Shown one piece after another: positions 24,797-33,725 of a stretch of 64,000 nucleotides of DNA. The position numbers and the translations under genes were made by a program. Source of the stretch: Domibacillus sp. DTU_2020_1001157_1_SI_ALB_TIR_016 (GTDB lineage Bacteria; Bacillota; Bacilli; Bacillales; Domibacillaceae). The stretch is from contig NZ_CP135439.1 in assembly GCF_032341995.1 (NCBI RefSeq), forward strand, positions 2,542,001 to 2,606,000, in the 5' to 3' direction. Below the pieces are notes generated by a model, which did not search any database, had not been told where the DNA came from, and saw only the letters and a program-made list of their open reading frames with translations. Position 1 is the stretch's first letter, and each line of letters opens with the position of its first letter.

Positions 24797-24865
24797 CTTT
24801 CTATTCTTGGTTTGGCGACTGGCGAATAGAAAGTCTTTCCTCCCTACAATACTAAAACGCTTACA
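24797..24865 (-). promoter_or_regulatory. Leader hairpin and possible cre site of the GPH operon
   Basis: A perfect 10-bp stem CTTTCTATTC (24797-24806) / GAATAGAAAG (24824-24833) with a 17-nt loop lies in the untranslated leader. Upstream of it, minus-strand TGTAAGCGTTTTAG (24852-24865) resembles a CcpA cre box with two mismatches. Functions are inferred. Confidence 0.4.
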
Positions 24866-24946
24866 AAAAGACGATACTTATTTTCTGTTGCCTTACGATG
24901 TTCGACCTGCGGGCGGCTTTTCTCTTCACCTCCTTTCCTTTTCATC

Positions 24947-24968
24947 AAAATGTTAACGTTAACATTTT
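24947..24968. promoter_or_regulatory. LacI-type operator, promoter-proximal copy
   Basis: A 22-bp perfect palindrome with core TGTTAACGTTAACA (24951-24964) flanked by AAAA and TTTT. The central CG dyad and symmetry are typical of LacI-family sites. It lies about 220 bp upstream of the symporter gene. Confidence 0.78.
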
Positions 24969-25036
24969 TCTTTATCAAAAAGAAAGCTAACAATATAAAT
25001 CTTAACATTGAGCAGAATAACTAAAATTTCTTTTTA

Positions 25037-25050
25037 TGTTAACGTTAACA
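25037..25050. promoter_or_regulatory. LacI-type operator, second copy
   Basis: Identical 14-bp core TGTTAACGTTAACA, centred 86 bp from the first copy (about eight helical turns). This spacing would suit looping by one repressor. Confidence 0.78.
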
Positions 25051-25165
25051 TTTATAGAGGTATTATATCAAATCTTCCTTTAAATACAATCCTTTTATTT
25101 TCTTTCCCTTCTCTTGCGCCCCCATCAAAACCGCCGCAGCGTGAAAAGAACAAGCTGATATGAGC

Positions 25166-25203
25166 AAAAACAAAAGCTTTCCTCGAGAGGAAAGCTTTTG
25201 TCT
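25166..25203. terminator. Terminator of the 168-residue membrane protein gene
   Basis: A perfect 14-bp stem CAAAAGCTTTCCTC / GAGGAAAGCTTTTG (25171-25200) with a 2-nt gap is flanked by A- and T-rich tracts. It lies 19 bp past the stop codon. Confidence 0.8.
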
Positions 25204-25218
25204 TGAAGCCTTAACCGA

Positions 25219-25725
25219 TCAGTTAAAATACTTTAATTCGTCCGCCAGTTTCGACCGCTTAAATTCTTTTTGACGAAGGAAATCTTTGATTTCCTCTTTT
25301 GTTTGGTAAGAAAGCCGAATATGAAAATAATTAATGTATTCAATAAGGGCAAATACGTATAAAAACAAAAACCAATAAAATGTTGCAGGAAAGTCGAACA
25401 GCTGCTTGATAAGAATGAGAACGCCAACGCCAATCAAACATTGATCGATCCGCTTAAACCACTGGAACATTTGCCGCTGGCCTTCGGGCAAACGGGTACG
25501 GCTCTTGCGTCTGATCTGCCTCAGCTTCAAAAACCAATACATGCTTCCCTGCAGCAAAATCAGTTCTAATAAACCAAACGCATATAAAGGTGGCAAAGAG
25601 GTTAAGTATGGTTTTGTCCATTCCATTATCCCTATATACATAATCCACATACCTGCAAAAAGAACGGCGGCGAATAGTTCACCTGTACATAAGCTGACTA
25701 ACTTTTTCTCTACTTTTTTTTGCAT
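25219..25725 (-). CDS. Four-helix membrane protein, unknown function
   Basis: 168 residues with membrane helices near 14-34, 46-67, 96-108 and 112-132, a basic loop (KLRQIRRKSRTR) and a charged soluble tail (KEEIKDFLRQKEFKRSKLAD). I recognise no family. The ATG follows GGGGGATGAC. It is monocistronic. Confidence 0.7.
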   Translation of the reverse strand: MQKKVEKKLVSLCTGELFAAVLFAGMWIMYIGIMEWTKPYLTSLPPLYAFGLLELILLQGSMYWFLKLRQIRRKSRTRLPEGQRQMFQWFKRIDQCLIGVGVLILIKQLFDFPATFYWFLFLYVFALIEYINYFHIRLSYQTKEEIKDFLRQKEFKRSKLADELKYFN

Positions 25726-25860
25726 GTCATCCCCCGCTTTATTTTATTCTTATACGATTGACACGACGAATAAGTTTCATAAAAGGGATGGTAAGGAAAA
25801 AATGAAAAAACCGCCCTGCTGTTGATACAAGGCGGATCTTTCCGTTATTTACCATTTATA

Positions 25861-26412
25861 TTATAGTTCCCTGTGATGCCGATACGCGGCTCTTGTTGCC
25901 ATACTGTGTGTTTCAAATATACGTTTAATTTCTGCTTCATGGTTTTCTTTGGCGTCCACCAGCACAACAATATTGCCTTCTTTTAAATACCGTTCATACT
26001 CTTTTGCTTTTTCTTCTGGTATACCGGCTCCGGCAAGCCCCCCAATAATACCGCCGCTTCCCAGGCCGACGCCCGCTCCAGTCAGGCCAGCCACAATCGG
26101 TCCGGCCGCCACAATCGGTCCAATGCCCGGAATTGCAATCAAGCCTGCCCCAAGAATCGCACCGAGTGATCCGCCGAGAAGACCGCCGGAAAGAGCACCG
26201 ATGCCCGCCCCTCTTTCTGCATGTTCCAGACGTTCACTGCTGTCTGTAATAATATCTGCATTTGTTTCATGTTCAATATCGCGTACGTCCTTGCTGCTTT
26301 TTGCAAAAACGGAAATGTCATCAATGCTGTATCCTTTCAGCTTTAATTCTTCAATGACTTTAATCACCGCTTCATGCTCACGAAAGATGCCGCCTATAAT
26401 TCTCATTGTCAT
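25861..26412 (-). CDS. General-stress protein of the YflT/GspM type with glycine-rich core
   Basis: 183 residues from ATG 26412, nine bases after GAGGAG. The N-terminal part (IIGGIFREHEAVIKVIEELK then SIDDISVFAKSSKDV) matches the 17M-type heat- and stress-induced domain. The centre is a strongly glycine-rich hydrophobic stretch (GALSGGLLGGSLGAILGAGL), suggesting membrane insertion or aggregation. The C-terminus repeats a short alpha/beta unit (YLKEGNIVVLVDAKENHEAE). Such proteins are usually SigB-controlled in Bacillus; I saw no clear SigB promoter. Confidence 0.8.
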   Translation of the reverse strand: MTMRIIGGIFREHEAVIKVIEELKLKGYSIDDISVFAKSSKDVRDIEHETNADIITDSSERLEHAERGAGIGALSGGLLGGSLGAILGAGLIAIPGIGPIVAAGPIVAGLTGAGVGLGSGGIIGGLAGAGIPEEKAKEYERYLKEGNIVVLVDAKENHEAEIKRIFETHSMATRAAYRHHREL

Positions 26413-26750
26413 TATCCGTTTCTCCTCTCTTTGTTCAGTCTTTTTCTTATTACCCGTCACTCAGAAAACTAATCAACTAAACAAATAGAAAATATCTGGT
26501 GGAAGGAACCATATCTTTTTTCAAAGAGCGCTGCATCACCTATAGAGGAAGCGAGCGCAATATCGTTTTTCACAAAAAGCTGGACAGTGGAATAGCGGAG
26601 ACGGCTTTCCACCTGCTCTTTGGTTTCAAAACTAGCAGCCCGAATCTCTATCAAAAAATCCATCGACCGGCTGCGCATAAATTCAAAACGAACGTACAGA
26701 ATAGAACCGTCGTATAAACGTGATCATAAACTTTTTAAGGTGGGTCCGCT
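26413..26750. other. Intergenic region upstream of the enolase-superfamily gene
   Basis: About 340 bp. A 64-residue minus-strand frame ends at 26469 but lacks a ribosome-binding site. No riboswitch, operator or repeat was recognised. Confidence 0.4.
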
Positions 26751-27872
26751 ATGCAAATCGAAAAAATTGAAACGTTTCCCCTGCTTCATCGTCTTGCCGC
26801 CCCTTACGGAGATGCGAATGGCCCTAAGAAATATAGATCGTGTTACCTCATCCGCATTACCACCAAATCCGGTGTTGACGGCTGGGGAGAATGCATCGAC
26901 TGGCTGCCTGCCCTGCATGTCGGATTTACAGAAAGAATTATCCCGTACTTAATCGGAAAATCGGCCGCTGATCGCCTGCCGTTAGTGTCCGTCATTCAAA
27001 AATGGCATAAGCGGGCGGCCGCTGCAGTCAGTATGGCGTTAACGGAAATAGCCGCAAAGTCTGCCCGTCTCTCGGTTTGTGATTTGTGGGGAGGAAAATG
27101 GCGGGACCGCATACCTGTGTATGCTTCCTTTCAATCTTATTCAGACCGGGACGATTGGATCGGCCACTCTCTGCAGCTTGTAGAAGGAGCGATTCAAAAG
27201 GAGTTTACGGCAGTAAAAGTAAAAATTGGCGGCAAAACGTTTCAAGACGACCTTACACATATTCAGTCTCTGCAAAAAATGACCGAAGAACGAACCCCGC
27301 TTATTCTGGATGCCAACCAGAGCTACGATATGGCAGCAGCCCGCAGATGGGAACCTTACCTATCAAATTGGACCAATCTTTTGTGGCTGGAGGAGCCCAT
27401 GCCGCTGAACAACCTGCCTGAGTACAAGCTATTGCGTGCCAGTTCTTCTGTGCCGATTGCAGGCGGTGAAAACATAAAAAGCGCCAAACAATTTTTGCCG
27501 ATTTTAAACGAAAATGCGCTTGATATCATTCAGCCGGATATTCTGCATGGGACGGGTATCGACGATTTCCGTGATGCTTTGCAGCTTGCCCGGCATTTCG
27601 GAGTTAGAGTATCTCCTCACAGTTACGATGGTGCGCTGTCACGGCTGTATACGCTTTTTTCTCAGGCGAGCCTGGCCCCCTGGACAAAAATGAACGCGGA
27701 AAATATTGAACCCGTTGAATGGGACGTAATGGAAAATCCGTTTTCCGAGCTCGTGCCCCTTACGCCATCCGGCGGCTCTGTATCGATTCCAGGCGGGATA
27801 GGAATTGGAATTGAGATCAATACGGATCTGCTCCAGGCTTACCTTTGGGATGGTTCAGCTTACTGGCAATAA
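26751..27872 (+). CDS. Mandelate racemase / muconate lactonizing enzyme family protein (enolase superfamily)
   Basis: 373 residues. The N-terminal capping domain (about 1-125) precedes the TIM-barrel. Catalytic pattern: Lys156-x-Lys158 in AVKVKIG, metal ligands Asp187 (LDANQ), Glu214 (WLEEP) and Glu240 (GGEN), then Asp263 (QPDIL) and His290 (SPHS). The KxK plus His/Asp dyad marks the mandelate-racemase subgroup, i.e. an acid-sugar dehydratase or racemase with Mg. The substrate is unknown. The ATG follows AAGGTGGG. Two luciferase-like oxidoreductase genes follow on the same strand. Confidence 0.9.
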   Translation: MQIEKIETFPLLHRLAAPYGDANGPKKYRSCYLIRITTKSGVDGWGECIDWLPALHVGFTERIIPYLIGKSAADRLPLVSVIQKWHKRAAAAVSMALTEIAAKSARLSVCDLWGGKWRDRIPVYASFQSYSDRDDWIGHSLQLVEGAIQKEFTAVKVKIGGKTFQDDLTHIQSLQKMTEERTPLILDANQSYDMAAARRWEPYLSNWTNLLWLEEPMPLNNLPEYKLLRASSSVPIAGGENIKSAKQFLPILNENALDIIQPDILHGTGIDDFRDALQLARHFGVRVSPHSYDGALSRLYTLFSQASLAPWTKMNAENIEPVEWDVMENPFSELVPLTPSGGSVSIPGGIGIGIEINTDLLQAYLWDGSAYWQ

Positions 27873-27989
27873 ACACCTGTCTTCTTTATAGAAAAACAGA
27901 CCTTTAGGGTCCCTAAGCATTTCAGTTTGCTTTGGATGTTTGGACTGTTACGATAGAAAAGAAACTTCATCCAGAAAGGACAAAATGAA

Positions 27990-28991
27990 ATGTCAAATAT
28001 AAACATACCTGTATCGGTTTTAAACTTGGCCCCTATCCGTAAAGGACAAAAGCCAAAAGAAGCGATTGATTCTATGATCGATTTAGCGCAGGCGGCAGAA
28101 CGAATGGGCTACAGCCGCTACTGGATTGCAGAGCATCACAATACACCTACTCTTGTGAGCTCCGCTACATCCATTTTAATTAAGCATACTCTTGAGCACA
28201 CAAAGCATATTCGCGTCGGCTCCGGCGGTATTATGCTGCCGAACCATTCACCTCTCGTTGTCGCTGAACAATTCGGCACGATGGCGACTATTTATCCCGA
28301 CCGTCTCGATTTAGGCCTCGGGCGTGCACCCGGCACGGATATGAAAACAGCCAGCGCTTTAAGACGCTCGCAGCATGATACGGTTTATACATTCCCAGAG
28401 GATGTAAACAGCCTGCTGACATACTTTGGCCCGGCCGCGCTGCAAGGCGATGTAAAAGCTTACCCGGGCGCCGGCACCAATATCCCGGTTTATATTCTCG
28501 GCTCTTCTACCGATTCCGCTTATTTAGCCGCGGAGCTTGGCCTGCCTTATGTTTTTGCCTCTCATTTTGCACCAAGGTACCTGGCAGAAGCCATTGCAAT
28601 TTACCGCAACCGGTTTAAGCCATCCGACTATTTGGACGCTCCTTATATGATCGTCTGCTTGAACGTAATCGCAGCAGAAAGCGATGAGGAAGCCGAGTTC
28701 GAATCCACAACGATGCAGCAATTTTTCTTAAACGTTGTACGCGGCTCCAGCGTGCCGCTCAGCCCTCCTGTGGAAAATATGGACGAACTGTGGAGCGAAC
28801 CGGAAAAACAAATGGCGTCTTCCATGTCCAGCGTTACACTGATGGGAAGCAAGCAGTCTGTCCGTGAGCAGCTGACGAGCTTCCAGGACATGTACAATGT
28901 AGACGAAATTATGGCCGTCTCTTATATTTATGATCCGGACAAGCAAAAACGGTCCTACGAAATTTTCAAAGAAATTACGGATGGGAAATAA
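27990..28991 (+). CDS. LLM-class flavin-dependent oxidoreductase (luciferase-like), copy 1
   Basis: 333 residues. [40 protein letters not shown] and [15 protein letters not shown] are the flavin- and substrate-pocket motifs of the bacterial luciferase-like monooxygenase family (YwcH/YhbW type). Such proteins use FMNH2 supplied by a separate reductase. The ATG follows AGAAAGGA. The next gene is a paralog of the same family. Confidence 0.92.
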   Translation: MSNINIPVSVLNLAPIRKGQKPKEAIDSMIDLAQAAERMGYSRYWIAEHHNTPTLVSSATSILIKHTLEHTKHIRVGSGGIMLPNHSPLVVAEQFGTMATIYPDRLDLGLGRAPGTDMKTASALRRSQHDTVYTFPEDVNSLLTYFGPAALQGDVKAYPGAGTNIPVYILGSSTDSAYLAAELGLPYVFASHFAPRYLAEAIAIYRNRFKPSDYLDAPYMIVCLNVIAAESDEEAEFESTTMQQFFLNVVRGSSVPLSPPVENMDELWSEPEKQMASSMSSVTLMGSKQSVREQLTSFQDMYNVDEIMAVSYIYDPDKQKRSYEIFKEITDGK

Positions 28992-29085
28992 AAAAGGCCA
29001 ACTGCCAGCTTTTCACGTTTATATTTCCACCATGCCAAGACAGCGTCTTTAAGCCAGAAATGATGAACGGAAAACTATCTGTAAT

Positions 29086-29209
29086 GGCCGGTTTCTCCTG
29101 ACGCACAGCCGGAAAAAACTCATAAGGACCGGATTTTGATTCACCACAGCCGAAAAAAAGAGAATCCGGCCATGATGAAGAATTTTTCGTCCCTTATTTT
29201 TTCCGGCCA
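29086..29209. repeat. Cluster of CCGG-bounded hairpin repeat units
   Basis: At least two adjacent units share CCGG boundaries, a central CACAGCCG and an A-run: 29088-29132 and 29129-29169. The second forms a stem CCGGATT / AATCCGG. A third CCGG-to-CCGG segment, 29166-29209, contains CCCTTAT. A related unit occurs at 62586-62660. They fill the gap between the two luciferase-like genes. Confidence 0.55.
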
Positions 29210-29250
29210 AACAAAGAAGGCTTTTTTACAGTTAGAAAGGTTGGGATAAA

Positions 29251-30225
29251 ATGAAGCTGAGTGTCCTGGACCAATCTGTTATCGCGGCCGGCGAAACGGG
29301 AGCGGATGCATTAAAGAAAACTGTGAAGCTGGCGCAGTCGGCAGAAGCCATGGGCTATACCCGCTTTTGGACAGCAGAGCATCATAATACAAACGGAATG
29401 GCGGGATCTGCACCAGAAATACTCATGTCTCATCTCGCCTCACAAACAAAGTCAATCCGCGTCGGATCAGGCGGCGTGCTTCTCCCTCAATACAGCCCTT
29501 ATAAGATTGCAGAAAATTTTAAAGTGCTAGAATCGCTGTTTCCAAACCGGATTGATTTGGGCATCGGCCGTTCTCCCGGCGGTTCTGCCGATACCCGCCT
29601 GGCTCTCACAGACGGCGTACGGAGGAGCTTAAATGAATTCCCGAGACAAGTAAGAGACCTGCAGCGTTACTTAACGGATCAAGATGAAGCGATAAAAGCC
29701 TACCCGAAGACGAACGGGCTTCCCGAAATGTGGATGCTGGGCATTACCCACCGCGGTGCACGGACCGCTGCCGAAAACGGGACCGCTTTTACATACGGTC
29801 ATTTTATTAATCCCTACAACGGCCAAAGAGCCATGAAGCAATATCGAAGCGATTTTCAGCCGTCCGCCCTGCTGAAGCATCCGAAGGTAAATGTCTGTAT
29901 TTTTGTTGTATGTGCGTCTTCTCAGGAACAAGCAGAAGAAATCGCCCTCAGCCAGGATGCCTGGCTTTTAGCGGTTGAAAAAGGGGGCGACACAAGAATC
30001 CCAACGATTGAAGAAGCCAAACGAAAAATCGTTACACAGGCAGATAAAGAAAAAGTAAAAGAAAACCGAAAACGGATGATTGTCGGCACCCCGCAAAAAG
30101 TAAGGGACAAGCTTCTCTCCTTAAGCGACGCCTATCAAACAGAAGAATTTATGGTCATTGCCAACGTGCACAACTTTGAGGATAAAGTACAGTCTTATGC
30201 CCGTTTGGCCGAAGTGATGTTGTAA
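29251..30225 (+). CDS. LLM-class flavin-dependent oxidoreductase (luciferase-like), copy 2
   Basis: 324 residues. YTRFWTAEHHNTNGMAGSAP, RVGSGGVLLPQYSPYKIAEN and PNRIDLGIGRSPGGSADTRL correspond to the same motifs as copy 1, but the rest differs clearly, so this is an old paralog rather than a recent duplication. It resembles the YceB group of Bacillus. The ATG follows AGAAAGG. A strong terminator follows. Confidence 0.92.
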   Translation: MKLSVLDQSVIAAGETGADALKKTVKLAQSAEAMGYTRFWTAEHHNTNGMAGSAPEILMSHLASQTKSIRVGSGGVLLPQYSPYKIAENFKVLESLFPNRIDLGIGRSPGGSADTRLALTDGVRRSLNEFPRQVRDLQRYLTDQDEAIKAYPKTNGLPEMWMLGITHRGARTAAENGTAFTYGHFINPYNGQRAMKQYRSDFQPSALLKHPKVNVCIFVVCASSQEQAEEIALSQDAWLLAVEKGGDTRIPTIEEAKRKIVTQADKEKVKENRKRMIVGTPQKVRDKLLSLSDAYQTEEFMVIANVHNFEDKVQSYARLAEVML

Positions 30226-30250
30226 ATAAATCGACTGCTTTTTCTAAAAC

Positions 30251-30285
30251 AAAAAGACCCTTCTGTTGTCAGAAGGGTCTTTCTT
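30251..30285. terminator. Bidirectional terminator
   Basis: A 13-bp perfect stem AAAGACCCTTCTG / CAGAAGGGTCTTT with a 4-nt loop lies between convergent genes. Confidence 0.88.
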
Positions 30286-30708
30286 TTATGAATAGTAACG
30301 GTTTGCTCTTCTTCTAAAGAAGACCTTGCGGATAATCGCAATTAACACGACAACCGCGAGCACATTAACGAGTAGTCCTAATATAGACCCAAGCATTCCC
30401 ATGCTGCTAAGCAGACTGCCAAATATTAAGCCTGCCAATCCGCCAAGCATAAGCCCTTTCATTAACCGGCTTGAGAAAAAGCTGTTCTTTTTCTTTGTGG
30501 AAAAAGTTGATTTATTAGATACCGCTGAATTGGCTTTTTTATTTTGAAACGTTGAAGTCGAAGGGCTGTTCACGCTGCCGTTTGTGCTCTTGAATCCGCC
30601 CTTGCTTCCTCTTGCTTCTACGGTTGTAGACTGATCGTGAAAAACTGCACTTCCAACCGGTGAAAACGCGATTGCTGCTGCAAGTATAACCGTAATAAAT
30701 TTTTTCAA
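30286..30708 (-). CDS. Exported/membrane protein with Ser/Thr/Asn-rich linker (Tim44-like annotation in Bacillus)
   Basis: 140 residues from TTG 30708, eight bases after GGAG. It has an N-terminal signal peptide (FITVILAAAIAFSPVGSA), a low-complexity linker rich in Ser, Thr, Asn and Lys, then two hydrophobic glycine-rich helices (GLMLGGLAGLIFGSLL; VNVLAVVVLIAIIRKVFF) and a basic tail. Similar Bacillus proteins are often labelled Tim44-like; the function is unknown. Confidence 0.72.
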   Translation of the reverse strand: MKKFITVILAAAIAFSPVGSAVFHDQSTTVEARGSKGGFKSTNGSVNSPSTSTFQNKKANSAVSNKSTFSTKKKNSFFSSRLMKGLMLGGLAGLIFGSLLSSMGMLGSILGLLVNVLAVVVLIAIIRKVFFRRRANRYYS

Positions 30709-31012
30709 TGTTCTATCTCCTTCATGCTCGTAAGCATGGTATTTTGTAGTAGATCCTGCCTCTTACCTATCTTTCCTATGACAACATACAATTAGTTGTT
30801 ATGCTTGAGACAGCCCTTTCTTTGAAGGCAAACGCCTTTTAATTTATTCTTTCTCTTACACTATGAGTATAGCATTTTTTACGTTTCTTTAAAACCGAAT
30901 GAACTTGGGAACAGAGGCCAAAAGCAGGGCATTTAAACACTTCTATTTTATTTTTAAATTATAGTACCCCTCCATTTAATTAAAAAACATTGTAGGCTGT
31001 TAAATGAGTCTT
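30709..31012. other. AT-rich intergenic region
   Basis: Presumed promoter region of the 140-residue protein gene. It includes a short inverted repeat (ATGCTCGTAAGCAT). No gene was seen. Confidence 0.4.
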
Positions 31013-31456
31013 TTAATCCACGTTTATTGGGTTCTTACCTTTAGACTCATAAAGCTTCAATACTGTTCCCTGCTCCGTTACCGGATAATAGTTTACTTCA
31101 CAATAATAAATTCCGTCTTTTACTTTTGAGTAACCCCGAGTAGAAAATGAAATCATCCTTTCACCAAAGGAAACCTCTATACTCTCTGCTGTTCTTCCTC
31201 CTCCGTAGACCCAAACTTCGCATTTTCCTTCATAATGCTCGGTCTTATTCATTAAAACATTGGGTAAATCCATTAAAGACAAAATAAAGATGAATCCAAA
31301 TGCAAAAATTAAAAAAGCATACACTAGTTTATTCTTGAAAGGAATTTTATAAGCAGTGTCCTCTTCCTTGTTCCATTTATATGAATAAATAAAAGAGGCC
31401 ACTATAGCGATAGAGCCAACTCCTGAAATAACGAGCATTACATAAAATTCTCGCAC
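31013..31456 (-). CDS. Hypothetical membrane protein, 147 residues
   Basis: Starts at GTG 31456, ten bases after AAAGGA. Two membrane helices (about 6-25 and 45-65) precede a C-terminal region of about 80 residues (CEVWVYGGGRTAESIEVSFG, YYCEVNYYPV) that looks like a small beta-domain. I recognise no family. Base composition is visibly more AT-rich than in neighbouring genes, which could reflect transfer. Confidence 0.6.
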   Translation of the reverse strand: MREFYVMLVISGVGSIAIVASFIYSYKWNKEEDTAYKIPFKNKLVYAFLIFAFGFIFILSLMDLPNVLMNKTEHYEGKCEVWVYGGGRTAESIEVSFGERMISFSTRGYSKVKDGIYYCEVNYYPVTEQGTVLKLYESKGKNPINVD

Positions 31457-31595
31457 GTACTATCATTCCTTTTTAATGATTCTTTTCTTGTTATTGTAGC
31501 AAGACACGTAAAAGAAAGTGTCAACTAAACAAAAAGGCTGACCTTATAAGCTCAGTTCCTCGTTCCTTCTACTTGTGCGTCTTTTAATTAACAAC

Positions 31596-31644
31596 AAAAA
31601 AACCTCCCTAGCAGACCCGTACAGAGTCCTCCAGAGAGGTTTTT
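31596..31644 (-). terminator. Terminator after tRNA-Val
   Basis: The outer stem AAAAACCTC / GAGGTTTTT encloses a loop of about 30 nt. On the minus strand a T-run follows. It lies about 50 bp beyond the tRNA. Confidence 0.7.
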
Positions 31645-31693
31645 CGGCTCACAAGTTGACCTCTGTGCAACTTGTAAGCTTCAAAGCTTGATA

Positions 31694-31766
31694 TGATTCC
31701 TACTGGGTTCGAACCAGCGACCTCTACCCTGTCAAGGTAGCGCTCTCCCAGCTGAGCTAAGGAATC
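31694..31766 (-). tRNA. tRNA-Val (anticodon GAC)
   Basis: The minus strand folds as a canonical 73-nt cloverleaf. The acceptor is GATTCCT / AGGAATC with discriminator A, the D-arm is GCTC-AGCTGGGA-GAGC, the anticodon arm is CTACC-TTGACAG-GGTAG giving anticodon GAC, and the T-arm is CTGG-TTCGAAC-CCAG. CCA is not encoded. A solitary tRNA with its own terminator. Confidence 0.93.
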
Positions 31767-31944
31767 GTTTACTGACAATTTATATTTTATTCAATAAAGT
31801 CTTCCATGTCAACAAGTTTATGTATCTTTATTTATATACGTTAATAAAATTCATCCTTGTCGCAGCATGTGGTTGATGGCAGGTACCAGGCCTCAGTCAC
31901 AAAAGGAGGCCCTTTTCCGTCAAACGGCAAGGGCTTCCTTTTTT

Positions 31945-33591
31945 CTATTTAATCTTCCGCCACATAAGATACAGCACGGTCATAAAGAGAACTGTCATTA
32001 AAAATGCTGTAATGAGAGCGATAATATACGTATTCGTTCCGGAAATTGGCGATTGGTTGCCCATGGAGACGAAAATGCCGGCCATAATAATACTGAAAGC
32101 AAGCATAATCACACTGAGAACAATAAGTGACGCCATCCGCTCAAGGCGCCTCATCAGATTGTTATCAGCGGTTACATGCATTTTCAGCTTCGGCTGGCCG
32201 CCCTCCCATTCATTCAGCGTTTCATTTAAAATACTCGGCAGCTTGTTGGCAGCCATTTTAAACAAGCGCAAAAATGAACGGGATTCGCGTATCATTTCCT
32301 TCGGATGAATACGTCCAAACAGCACTTCCTTCGCCATATCGCGCACCATGCCGGATAAGCTTGAGCCCGGATCAAGGGCAATGACGGTTTGTTCCACTTT
32401 CAGAAAAGCCTGTCCCACTTGAACAAAATCTTTTGGAATGGAAATGTGATGGCGTCCGGCAACAGCAAATAGCTCCTGCAGCATAGCGCCCATTTGTACC
32501 TCCGCAAGTTCAATGTCCATGTAGCCCGCCATCCAGCGGCTGATGTCACGCTGAAGCTGGCGCCGTTCGATCGGCTTTCGCGCACCGAGTTCAAGCACAA
32601 GCATCGACAGCGCTGCGGCATCGCGGTCGGCGAGAGCAAACAAGCAGTCTGATAACAGATGCCTCATATCCTCTGACAATCGGCCGGTGTTGCCGAAATC
32701 AATCAGCCCAAGACGGCCGTCGTGCAGAAGCAGCAGGTTGCCCGGATGCGGGTCGGCATGAAATACGCCATCGATAAATACCTGGCGCAGCACAGTTTCC
32801 GACAAAGCCCGTGCAAGCTCCTGCCGCCGCTCGACATCCATTTCTTTGATCACATTGCCCCGCAGTGATTTTCCGTTCACAAATTCCATCACCAGCATTC
32901 GCTCGGTCGTCCATTCCGAGAAAATAAGCGGCACATAAATACGCTTGTCTTTCATCGACTCCCGCATTCCCAACGCCTCGGTGGCTTCGAGCCGGTAGTT
33001 CATTTCCCGGCCAAGAGCCGCCGCAAAATCATCAATAATCGCTTTTAAGCTGATCTGCCGCGCAAGCTCGGAGTTTCGCTCAGCGAGGCTAGCCAGCTGG
33101 CGCAAAATCGAAATGTCGTTTCGAACCACCGGTTCGATGCCCGGCCGGCGAATTTTGATCGCAACCTCTGTTCCATCTTTTAAAGCAGCGCGGTGTACCT
33201 GTCCGATTGACGCGGCACCGAGCGGCATTTCTTCTATATACAACAGCCAGTCTTCAATCGGCTGGCCCGCTTCTAACTCCACAATTTTGCGAATATCATC
33301 AAACGGCATCGCCGGTGCACTGTTTTGCAGCTTGGCGAGCGGCTCTGTCCAGGATGGAGGCAGCAGGTCGGTTCGCGTGGATAAAAACTGCCCGAGCTTC
33401 ATAAAAGTCGGACCCAGATCTTCAAGCGCCCTCCGCAGCTCTTCTCCTTTTACATTTTGTTCTTTGGCGGCCCAGCGTGTGAACGGAATTTTTTCCGCCA
33501 GCCCAAGATCTTTTATGTATCCGGCAAAGCCGTGCCTCGCAAAAACTGCTACGATTTCCGGTGCACGCCGGAGCGTCCCGATTTTCACCAC
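31945..33591 (-). CDS. AarF/UbiB/ABC1-family atypical kinase
   Basis: About 548 residues from GTG 33591 (AGGTG upstream; GTG 33588 also possible). It shows all UbiB-family motifs: KLGQFLSTRTDLLPPSW (KxGQ), LGAASIGQVHRA (A-rich loop), VAIKIRRPG, VFHADPHPGNL and LIDFGN. Two membrane helices form the C-terminus (about residues 495-545). The family binds ATP and supports isoprenoid-quinone metabolism; members in menaquinone-using Bacillota are poorly characterised. It is divergent from yjcH. Confidence 0.92.
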   Translation of the reverse strand: MVKIGTLRRAPEIVAVFARHGFAGYIKDLGLAEKIPFTRWAAKEQNVKGEELRRALEDLGPTFMKLGQFLSTRTDLLPPSWTEPLAKLQNSAPAMPFDDIRKIVELEAGQPIEDWLLYIEEMPLGAASIGQVHRAALKDGTEVAIKIRRPGIEPVVRNDISILRQLASLAERNSELARQISLKAIIDDFAAALGREMNYRLEATEALGMRESMKDKRIYVPLIFSEWTTERMLVMEFVNGKSLRGNVIKEMDVERRQELARALSETVLRQVFIDGVFHADPHPGNLLLLHDGRLGLIDFGNTGRLSEDMRHLLSDCLFALADRDAAALSMLVLELGARKPIERRQLQRDISRWMAGYMDIELAEVQMGAMLQELFAVAGRHHISIPKDFVQVGQAFLKVEQTVIALDPGSSLSGMVRDMAKEVLFGRIHPKEMIRESRSFLRLFKMAANKLPSILNETLNEWEGGQPKLKMHVTADNNLMRRLERMASLIVLSVIMLAFSIIMAGIFVSMGNQSPISGTNTYIIALITAFLMTVLFMTVLYLMWRKIK

Positions 33592-33725
33592 ATTGTCACC
33601 TTCTTCGTTTCCATTATTTTGTTCATCATACCATACTCGCTGCTGCCTCTGCTCGAAAAAGAACATTCATTCCCTTTTGGTCGTGGTACAATAAGCTGAC
33701 TGCATTTTTCACAGGAGGTTTTGAC

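Noticed and set aside
24890..24995. Leader peptide of the GPH operon
   Set aside because: A 33-codon frame starting near AAAGGAGG exists in the leader, but the ribosome-binding motif lies inside it and it has no control codons.
26469..26678. 64-69 codon minus-strand frame upstream of the stress-protein gene
   Set aside because: No ribosome-binding site before any start codon and no recognised family.
29080..29210. CRISPR-like array
   Set aside because: Units are imperfect, adjoin without unique spacers and form hairpins; no cas genes are nearby.
31013..31456. Phage or genomic-island remnant
   Set aside because: The AT-rich gene is near a tRNA-Val, but no integrase, direct repeat of the tRNA end or other mobile gene was found.
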